Origin: Paenibacillus sp. oral taxon 786 str. D14
GTDB lineage: Bacteria; Bacillota; Bacilli; Paenibacillales; Paenibacillaceae
Assembly (NCBI RefSeq): GCF_000159955.1
Contig: NZ_GG695983.1
Span: 107,995-128,269, forward strand
Direction: 5' to 3'
Length of the DNA: 20,275 nt
Shown: one piece after another, positions 14,377 to 20,275 of the stretch
Numbering within the stretch: the first letter of the stretch is position 1
Layout of the letters: each line of letters starts with the position of its first letter
Program-made: the position numbers and the translations under genes
Notes under the pieces: generated by a model
The model's database searches: none
What the model saw: the letters and a program-made list of their open reading frames with translations, nothing else
Told to the model about the DNA's origin: nothing

Positions 14377-15205
14377 TCGAATTGTAGAGACGAAAAAAAC
14401 AGAAGTCGCACGTTTGGCAGAAAGCTTCTCCCTTGCGGATGCGGAGCGCCGCATTGCGGCGATGGAGCCCACGCGGGGGTTCCACGCGGCACTTACAACC
14501 GGCCGGAAGCGGGATATGGGGTTAATCGCCGAGGTGAAAAAGGCGTCCCCCTCCAAAGGGCTGATTCGCCCGGATTTCCATCCGGTGCAGCTGGCAGCGG
14601 CTTATGAAGCGGCGGGAACCGATTGCATCTCCGTGCTGACGGATGAAACGTATTTTCAGGGCAGCGGCGCCTATTTGAGCGCAATTCGCGAGGCCGTAAA
14701 TGTGCCGCTGCTGCGCAAGGATTTTGTGATTGACGAGCGGCAGATTTACGAAGCCCGGCTGCTTGGCGCTGACGCTGTACTGCTGATCGCCGCAATCCTG
14801 AGCGATGCACAGCTTCGCGACTACCTGTCGATCGCCACGGCGCTGGGACTGGATGCGCTTATCGAAGTGCATGATCGCGAGGAGCTGGAGCGGGTCCTGA
14901 TGCTTCCAGCGGCGAAGCTGATCGGCATCAACAACCGGAACCTGCGGACGTTTGAAGTGTCCCTGGAGACGACGGCCGCGTTGGCGGAGCTGGTGCCATC
15001 CAGTGCGACGCTGATCAGCGAGAGCGGGATTCAAACCCGGCAGGATGTAAAATACCTTCAACAGACCGGCGCACAAGGCGTGCTGATCGGAGAAACGTTT
15101 ATGCGGCGAGAAAATGTGGGGGACGCCGTGGTTGACTTAATGGGACCGTTACTTCAAACGGATTCCCGCGAATTGGATGCCGAAGGGACGACGTCAAATG
15201 GGTGA
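14366..15205 (+). CDS. trpC: Indole-3-glycerol phosphate synthase
   Basis: Ring closure of CdRP to indole-3-glycerol phosphate, a TIM-barrel enzyme. The 279-aa protein has the catalytic segment AEVKKASPSKG (55-65) with Glu56 and Lys58, Lys118 in LLRKDF, Glu167 in LIEVHD, GINNRNLRTF and the phosphate-binding SESGIQT and GVLIGETFMR motifs. It is monofunctional, with TrpF separate. The C-terminal tail (about 15 residues after the last helix) makes it slightly longer than usual and overlaps trpF by 8 bp. GGGGGAA lies just ahead of ATG. Confidence 0.96.
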   Translation: MYLDRIVETKKTEVARLAESFSLADAERRIAAMEPTRGFHAALTTGRKRDMGLIAEVKKASPSKGLIRPDFHPVQLAAAYEAAGTDCISVLTDETYFQGSGAYLSAIREAVNVPLLRKDFVIDERQIYEARLLGADAVLLIAAILSDAQLRDYLSIATALGLDALIEVHDREELERVLMLPAAKLIGINNRNLRTFEVSLETTAALAELVPSSATLISESGIQTRQDVKYLQQTGAQGVLIGETFMRRENVGDAVVDLMGPLLQTDSRELDAEGTTSNG

Positions 15206-15863
15206 AGTGGCCGTAAAAATTTGTGGACTTCAAAGCGTTGAAGTGCTAAAATCTATGGTGAACTTACCCGTAGATTATGTTGGATTCGTGTTTGCCCGAA
15301 GCAAGCGCCAAATCAGCGGAAGCCGTGCAGCGGAGCTGCTTCCTGTGCTTCAAACGTGGAGCACAGGGGCAGTTCCGCAGAGCGTTGGGGTGTTCGTCAA
15401 TCCGACCTTGGAGGAGCTGGACGAGGTTTTGCGGCAGGCGCCGCTGGACATCCTGCAGCTCCACGGGACGGAAAGCCCGGATTTTTGCCGGAAGGTGAAG
15501 GACGCTTATGGCGTCGAGCTTTTCAAGGCATTTTCGGTCAAAACGGACGGATCGGTCCATGCCGGCGCGACCTTGGCGGAGTATGACGGCGTGCTGGACG
15601 GGCTGTTGCTCGACACGTACGATCCGAAGTACGGCGGGGGCTCTGGCGTTGCATTTGATTGGGCTGCTGCAGAGCCTTTTCGTCAATGGGCCAAGGAGCG
15701 AGGAATCCCGTTCTTTGCGGCCGGCGGCTTGCATCCCGGCAACGTTAGGACGTTAATTGAGACGCTGCAGCCGGATGGCGTAGACGTCTCAAGCGGCGTG
15801 GAAACCGACGACGTGAAGGATATCGCGAAAATAACTGCATTCGTAGAGAGGGTGAAGGGATGA
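15198..15863 (+). CDS. trpF: Phosphoribosylanthranilate isomerase
   Basis: Amadori rearrangement of phosphoribosylanthranilate to CdRP; TIM barrel. The 221-aa protein has KICGLQ with the catalytic Cys9, [16 protein letters not shown] (25-40), [11 protein letters not shown], the catalytic Asp139 in LLLDTYDP, and the phosphate-binding [10 protein letters not shown] and DVSSGVETD motifs. I prefer ATG 15198, behind AAGGGA (15183-15188). An ATG seven codons earlier (15177) would add MPKGRRQ and is possible. It overlaps trpC by 8 bp and trpB by 4 bp (ATGA). Confidence 0.95.
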   Translation: MGEVAVKICGLQSVEVLKSMVNLPVDYVGFVFARSKRQISGSRAAELLPVLQTWSTGAVPQSVGVFVNPTLEELDEVLRQAPLDILQLHGTESPDFCRKVKDAYGVELFKAFSVKTDGSVHAGATLAEYDGVLDGLLLDTYDPKYGGGSGVAFDWAAAEPFRQWAKERGIPFFAAGGLHPGNVRTLIETLQPDGVDVSSGVETDDVKDIAKITAFVERVKG

Positions 15864-17062
15864 TGAAGCAGGTACCGGATGAGCATGGACGGTTTGGTCC
15901 TTTTGGCGGCCGCTACGTGCCGGAGACGCTGATGAACGCTTTGATCGAACTGGAAGAGTCCTATTTGAAATTTAAAGATGATCCCGAGTTTCAAGCGGAG
16001 ATCGCTTATCTGCTGAAGCAGTATTCCGGACGGGAGACGCCGCTTTATTACGCGGAACGCCTGACGGAGCACCTGGGCGGGGCGAAAATTTATCTGAAGC
16101 GCGAGGATTTAAACCATACTGGCGCCCATAAAATCAACAACGCGATCGGGCAGGGGATTCTGGCGAAGCGGATGGGCAAGCAGAAAGTGATCGCCGAAAC
16201 CGGCGCAGGCCAACACGGCGTGGCTACGGCTACGGTAGCGGCCTTGCTAGGTCTTGAATGCAAGGTATTCATGGGTGAAGAGGACACGAAGCGGCAGCAG
16301 CTTAACGTGTTTCGGATGAAGCTGCTGGGTGCTGAAGTTGTTCCGGTTATGTCCGGTACACGCACGTTAAAGGATGCTTGCAACGAAGCGCTGCGCTATT
16401 GGGTGAGCAATGTGCATGATACTTTCTATATTCTCGGATCGGCCACCGGGCCGCATCCTTATCCGATGATGGTGCGGAACTTCCAGCGGATTATCGGCGA
16501 TGAAACGCGGAAGCAGATTTTAGTGGCGGAAGGCCGATTGCCGGATATGCTCGTCGCTGCGGTTGGCGGCGGCAGCAATGCGATTGGGATGTTTTATCCG
16601 TTTATCGAGGATCAGGGCGTTCGCTTGGTCGGGGTAGAGGCCGCAGGTAAAGGGATTGACACCGAGTTCCATGCCGCCACGATGACCAAAGGCACCAAAG
16701 GCGTCTTCCAAGGCTCGATGAGTTATCTGCTTCAGGACGCTTACGGCCAAGTTCTGCCAGCCCACTCGATCTCGGCCGGTCTCGATTATCCGGGCATTGG
16801 CCCAGAGCATTCGTATCTGAAGGATATCGAACGTGCGAAGTATTATCCAATCACGGACCGTGAGGCTCTGGATGCCCTTCAGCTGCTAAGCCGGACCGAA
16901 GGGATCATTCCGGCGCTGGAGTCGGCGCATGCGGTGGCCCAAGTTGTGAAAATGGCTCCGGCAATGAGCCGGGACGAAATCATCGTCATTTGCTTGTCCG
17001 GCCGCGGGGATAAGGACGTGGAGTCGATTATGGCGTATACGGAAGGCGGGGAGACGATATGA
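15860..17062 (+). CDS. trpB: Tryptophan synthase beta chain
   Basis: PLP enzyme that condenses indole with serine to tryptophan, in an alpha2-beta2 complex with TrpA. The 400-aa protein is a TrpB1 type: [17 protein letters not shown] (12-28), the PLP lysine Lys91 in HTGAHKINN, catalytic Glu113 in [11 protein letters not shown], the PLP-phosphate loop GGGSNAIG and the C-terminal CLSGRGDKD. Two adjacent ATGs (15860, 15863) are candidate starts; the first overlaps the trpF stop as ATGA. It also ends in an ATGA overlap with trpA. Confidence 0.98.
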   Translation: MMKQVPDEHGRFGPFGGRYVPETLMNALIELEESYLKFKDDPEFQAEIAYLLKQYSGRETPLYYAERLTEHLGGAKIYLKREDLNHTGAHKINNAIGQGILAKRMGKQKVIAETGAGQHGVATATVAALLGLECKVFMGEEDTKRQQLNVFRMKLLGAEVVPVMSGTRTLKDACNEALRYWVSNVHDTFYILGSATGPHPYPMMVRNFQRIIGDETRKQILVAEGRLPDMLVAAVGGGSNAIGMFYPFIEDQGVRLVGVEAAGKGIDTEFHAATMTKGTKGVFQGSMSYLLQDAYGQVLPAHSISAGLDYPGIGPEHSYLKDIERAKYYPITDREALDALQLLSRTEGIIPALESAHAVAQVVKMAPAMSRDEIIVICLSGRGDKDVESIMAYTEGGETI

Positions 17063-17880
17063 GTCAACAGGCAGGTCAATTGCTGGACGACACGTTTGCG
17101 AAGCTAAAAGCAGCGGGACAAACCGCGCTGATTCCGTTCGTGACCGTCGGTGACCCGGACCCGGAGACGACGCTCGACATTTTGGCCGTTCTGGAGGAAG
17201 CCGGTGCCGATGTGGTGGAGCTGGGTGTACCTTATTCCGATCCCTTGGCGGATGGCCCGGTGATTCAGCGGGCGTCGGAACGTGCCCTTGTCCACGGAAT
17301 CACGGTGGCTTCCTGTATCGAGACGGCATCCAAAGCCCGGGAACGCGGCATCCGTATGCCATTTGTCTTGTTTACTTATTACAATCCCGTGTTGCAAATG
17401 GGGACAGAGCGCTTGTTGGCTGAGCTGCAGAAGGCGGGGATCAGCGGCTTAATCATTCCGGATTTGCCGTATGAAGAAGCGGAGGAGGTCCTGAAGTTGG
17501 CGGATGCCGCCGGCGTAAGGCTGATCCCGCTCGTCGCGCCTACCTCCAGCGGCCGGATTGCACGGATCTTGGAGCGTGCCCGCGGATTCGTATATTGCGT
17601 CTCTTCGCTGGGCGTAACCGGAGAACGGACTTCGTTCCATGCCAGCGTCGACGAATTTATCGCCTCGGTTAAAGCGCAAACGGATTTGCCCGTTGCCGTC
17701 GGCTTCGGAATATCTAGCCGGGAACAGGTCGAGCGGTTTGCTGCGATCTGTGACGGAGCGGTCGTGGGCAGCGCCATCGTGCGTAAAATCGAGGAAAACT
17801 TGCCGCTCTTGTCCCAGGCTTCGACTAGGGACCAAGGGTTGTTGCAAATTCGCGACTTTGTGGCAAAATTGAGATTATAG
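17059..17880 (+). CDS. trpA: Tryptophan synthase alpha chain
   Basis: Cleaves indole-3-glycerol phosphate and passes indole to TrpB through the tunnel of the complex. The 273-aa TIM-barrel protein carries the catalytic pair Glu54 ([16 protein letters not shown]) and Asp65. It also has the [10 protein letters not shown] segment, [12 protein letters not shown] (active-site loop) and the phosphate-binding [11 protein letters not shown] and GAVVGSAIV motifs. Its start overlaps trpB by 4 bp. A run of seven T directly follows the stop, but no stable stem precedes it, so I do not call a terminator and expect read-through into hisC. Confidence 0.97.
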   Translation: MSQQAGQLLDDTFAKLKAAGQTALIPFVTVGDPDPETTLDILAVLEEAGADVVELGVPYSDPLADGPVIQRASERALVHGITVASCIETASKARERGIRMPFVLFTYYNPVLQMGTERLLAELQKAGISGLIIPDLPYEEAEEVLKLADAAGVRLIPLVAPTSSGRIARILERARGFVYCVSSLGVTGERTSFHASVDEFIASVKAQTDLPVAVGFGISSREQVERFAAICDGAVVGSAIVRKIEENLPLLSQASTRDQGLLQIRDFVAKLRL

Positions 17881-17927
17881 TTTTTTTGGCTAAACCATCA
17901 CAAAGTCATTTGAGGAGGAACCTATAC

Positions 17928-19025
17928 ATGTTGCCGAAACCCCAGATCGTCAATTTGCCGGTATATCAGCCGGGAAAACCGATTGAAGAAGTGAAGAAAG
18001 AGCTTGGGCTCGAGGATGTCATTAAGCTGGCTTCCAACGAAAATCCGTTTGGTTGCTCGCCGCGCGTCCGCGCCGCCATTGAACAGGAGCTGGCGAACTT
18101 AAGCTTGTATCCTGACGGCAGTGCCGCAGAATTGACCGAGGCGTTGGCCAGCCAGCTTGGCGTTGGGAAGGAGCACATTATTTTCGGCTGCGGTTCGGAT
18201 GAGATCATCGCTCTGATTGCCCGCGCTTTCTTCCTGCCGGGGGACGAGACGGTGATGGCAGACCAGACGTTTAGTGTGTATAAAAGCAACGCCGACATCG
18301 AAGGTGCAGTCAGCATCGAGGTGCCGCTGAAGGAAGGTACCCACGATTTGGAGGGAATGCTTGAACGCATCGGAGACAAAACGAAAGTGGTTTGGATTTG
18401 CAATCCGAACAATCCAACCGGAACGATCGTGCCTCATGCGGAGTTGGTTGCTTTTCTGGACCGGGTTCCGGGGCACGTGCTGGTCGTTTTGGATGAAGCT
18501 TATGCCGAATATGTGACTGATTCGGATTACACGAACGGGATCGCTTTGCTGAACCAGTACCCAAATCTAGTTGTGCTTCGTACTTTCTCTAAAATTTACG
18601 GTCTCGCTGCGCTGCGGATCGGTTATGGCGTGGGGCAACCGGCGGTCATTAAACTGATCAATCAGGTTCGTGAGCCGTTTAATACTTCGCGGATCGGGCA
18701 AGCGGCGGCAAAAGCGGCTTTGGCCGATCAGGAATTTGTGGCTGACTGCCGGGCTAAAAACCGCGAGGGAATCGCCTATTTGTATAAGGAATTCGACCGG
18801 CTGGGCCTGAAGTATTTCCCGGCGCATGGCAATTTTATCATGGTGGATGTTCAGCGTCCGGCGGGTGAAATGTTTCAGTCGTTATTGCAGCTGGGGATTA
18901 TCGTGCGCGGAGGATTCCATAAATATCCAACTTCCGTGCGGGTGACCGTCGGATCGGCGGAACAGAACGCTAAATTTATATCTGCCTTGGAGCAGGTGCT
19001 TGGCAAATCGGCAACTCGGGTCTAA
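17928..19025 (+). CDS. hisC: Histidinol-phosphate / aromatic aminotransferase
   Basis: PLP-dependent class I/II aminotransferase of the HisC family. In B. subtilis the enzyme from the same position serves both histidine and Tyr/Phe synthesis, and the neighbouring tyrA suggests the same here. The 365-aa protein has LASNENPFG (34-42), CNPNNPTGT (158-166), VVLDEAYAEY with the PLP-binding Asp189, and the Schiff-base lysine Lys222 in TFSKIYGLAALRIGYG. AGGAGG (17913-17918), nine bases before ATG 17928, fixes the start over an in-frame TTG at 17886. The gap to trpA is 47 nt and contains no clear promoter. Confidence 0.95.
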   Translation: MLPKPQIVNLPVYQPGKPIEEVKKELGLEDVIKLASNENPFGCSPRVRAAIEQELANLSLYPDGSAAELTEALASQLGVGKEHIIFGCGSDEIIALIARAFFLPGDETVMADQTFSVYKSNADIEGAVSIEVPLKEGTHDLEGMLERIGDKTKVVWICNPNNPTGTIVPHAELVAFLDRVPGHVLVVLDEAYAEYVTDSDYTNGIALLNQYPNLVVLRTFSKIYGLAALRIGYGVGQPAVIKLINQVREPFNTSRIGQAAAKAALADQEFVADCRAKNREGIAYLYKEFDRLGLKYFPAHGNFIMVDVQRPAGEMFQSLLQLGIIVRGGFHKYPTSVRVTVGSAEQNAKFISALEQVLGKSATRV

Positions 19026-19060
19026 TCCCCAATTTATTCGCAGAAAATGAGTGAGATACG

Positions 19061-20155
19061 ATGACAACGAAAATTGCCATTTTTGGCGTGGGCTTGATCG
19101 GCGGATCGCTGGCGTTGTGCTTCAAAGGCAAGCCGGGAATTACGGTCGTTGGCCACGCCCATCGCCCGGAATCCTTGAAACGCATTGAGGAGCGCGGTGT
19201 CGTTGACGCCGCGACTCTGTCCATGGAAGAGGCGGCGGCGGATGCCGACTTTATTTTTTTGTGCGTGCCGGTCGGGTTGCTGGAAGATTACCTGCGGAAG
19301 CTGACCGAGCTGCCGCTGAAGCCGGGCTGCATTGTAACCGACGTTGGCAGCACCAAGGCGTCGGTCGCCGCTTGTGCGGCCAAAATCGCCCGTCCGGGCG
19401 TGCATTTCATCGGCGGCCATCCGATGGCCGGCTCGGAGCGTTCCGGCGTGGAGGCGGCTTCGACGCTCTTGTTCGAGAACGCCTACTATGTGCTGACACC
19501 GTCTCCTGATGTGCCGGAGGAGGCTTATCAACGCCTGGAGCAGCTGCTGGCGTACACCAAAGCGCAAATTGTGCGTGTGGACCCAGTTCTGCATGATGAA
19601 ATCGTTGGGGCGATCAGCCATCTTCCGCATATTATCGCGGTTGCCTTGGTGAATCAGGTGCGTAATTACAACGATGGCAACGGGTTATACCGGATGCTGG
19701 CGGCAGGTGGTTTCCGCGACATCACGCGGATCGCTTCAAGCGACCCGGTGATTTGGCGGGATATCCTGCTTAGTAACCGGGACGTGCTGCTTCATTTGTT
19801 GAAGGACTGGAACCGCGAGATCGAAGGCTTTATCACTTTATTGGAGGCACAGAACGGGGAAGGGATCGAGGCCGAATTCCAAAAGGCCAACCAGTTCCGC
19901 AGCGAGCTGCCGGAGCGGCGCAAAGGGGCGATCACCTCGTTGTTCGATATTTATATCGACGTACCCGACACACCGGGGATTATCGGGCAAATCGCAACCG
20001 AACTTGGTCTGCGCCATATTAACTTGAGCAACATGCAGATTATCGAAAGCCGCGAGGACGTTCCGGGCGTACTGCGCCTCTCTTTCCGCCAGGAAGGGGA
20101 GATGGAGCGGGCGAAAGCTCACCTCCAATCGCTGGGGTATGTTGTGTACGTGTAG
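19061..20155 (+). CDS. tyrA: Prephenate dehydrogenase with C-terminal ACT domain
   Basis: NAD-dependent oxidative decarboxylation of prephenate to 4-hydroxyphenylpyruvate, leading to tyrosine. The 364-aa protein has the Rossmann motif IFGVGLIGGSLA (7-18), LCVPV, TDVGSTKAS (93-101), GGHPMAGSERSG (118-129), the catalytic-region His187 in ISHLPH, and AAGGFRDITRIASSDP. An ACT domain (about 293-364, starting FDIYIDVPDTPGIIGQIA) probably binds an amino acid for feedback. Its Shine-Dalgarno is weak (GAGTGAG, 19049-19055) and 35 nt separate it from hisC. It is the last gene of the cluster here. Confidence 0.96.
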   Translation: MTTKIAIFGVGLIGGSLALCFKGKPGITVVGHAHRPESLKRIEERGVVDAATLSMEEAAADADFIFLCVPVGLLEDYLRKLTELPLKPGCIVTDVGSTKASVAACAAKIARPGVHFIGGHPMAGSERSGVEAASTLLFENAYYVLTPSPDVPEEAYQRLEQLLAYTKAQIVRVDPVLHDEIVGAISHLPHIIAVALVNQVRNYNDGNGLYRMLAAGGFRDITRIASSDPVIWRDILLSNRDVLLHLLKDWNREIEGFITLLEAQNGEGIEAEFQKANQFRSELPERRKGAITSLFDIYIDVPDTPGIIGQIATELGLRHINLSNMQIIESREDVPGVLRLSFRQEGEMERAKAHLQSLGYVVYV

Positions 20156-20180
20156 TTGGCTTTTGTTAGGGGAAAGGCTT

Positions 20181-20220
20181 GGCTCGGTGTTGAATTTTAA
20201 ATTCAGCCGGGCCTTTTGTT
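20181..20220 (+). terminator. Intrinsic terminator after tyrA
   Basis: GGCTCGGT (20181-20188) pairs with GCCGGGCC (20206-20213), with two G-U wobbles. After a two-base bulge, TGAATT pairs with AATTCA around a three-base loop. TTTTGTT follows. It closes the aromatic supercluster after tyrA. Confidence 0.85.
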
Positions 20221-20240
20221 GCTTTGGCCGCTGACGGGGA

Positions 20241-20266
20241 TTTAACGGAACCTAGGGACGTTATTT
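20241..20266. repeat. Possible dispersed intergenic repeat with imperfect palindrome
   Basis: AACGGAACCTAGGGACGTT (20244-20262) is an imperfect palindrome around CCTAGG, followed by ATTTG. It resembles short words I associate with Paenibacillus intergenic DNA, but only one copy is visible and the window ends just after it. Confidence 0.25.
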
Positions 20267-20275
20267 GCGTGGATG

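Noticed and set aside
17881..17887. T-run after trpA as an intrinsic terminator
   Set aside because: No stable GC-containing stem precedes it; the flanking sequence is AT-rich with only weak pairing.
1..20275. Phage, transposon, CRISPR, toxin-antitoxin or defence genes
   Set aside because: I searched by eye for transposase, integrase, nuclease and repeat-array patterns and saw none. The window is a conserved biosynthetic locus.

Overview
The window looks like a chromosomal segment of a low-GC Gram-positive bacterium of the order Bacillales, most likely Paenibacillus or a close relative. The gene order matches the Bacillus subtilis hepS-menG-hepT-ndk-cheR-aroF-aroB-aroH-trpEDCFBA-hisC-tyrA supercluster. 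It differs from B. subtilis in carrying futalosine-route menaquinone genes inside the cluster, a feature I associate with Paenibacillus. All genes lie on the plus strand, with strong Shine-Dalgarno sites and many stop/start overlaps. I see no mobile element, CRISPR array, tRNA or rRNA.

Region 1 (1-5007) is a tightly packed menaquinone operon: hepS and hepT (the two subunits of heptaprenyl diphosphate synthase, which makes the side chain), menG/ubiE (final C-methylation), a UbiA-type prenyltransferase (mqnP-like), ubiX (prenyl-FMN synthase) and mqnA (chorismate dehydratase, first step of the futalosine pathway). Region 2 (5008-6446) holds ndk and cheR and ends in a clear intrinsic terminator. 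Region 3 (6447-8732) is the least conserved part. It has a palindromic intergenic element, an orphan 57-residue protein with a helix-turn-helix look and its own terminator, and a CNNM/CorC-type membrane transporter. A consensus promoter, a 26-codon acidic leader ORF and a strong terminator precede the transporter.

Region 4 (8733-11372) is aroC-aroB-aroH: completion of chorismate synthesis, then its first diversion to prephenate. Region 5 (11373-17880) is the trp operon trpEDCFBA, preceded by its own promoter and a long leader full of (G/U)AG triplets and ending in a terminator. This is the signature of control by TRAP (MtrB). Region 6 (17881-20220) is hisC and tyrA followed by a terminator. 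Chorismate is therefore made mid-window and consumed on both sides, by MqnA towards menaquinone and by TrpE and AroH towards Trp and Phe/Tyr.

Two regulatory regions deserve attention. The first is the 6932-7164 leader: its peptide begins MNDSDDPE, resembling the acidic/proline ribosome-destabilising start of the enterobacterial MgtL peptide. Its stop codon sits inside the terminator stem ahead of a probable Mg2+/divalent-cation transporter. The second is the trp leader, with a strictly phased nine-triplet TRAP site plus a second, looser upstream cluster. All functional calls come from reading motifs; no database search was run.
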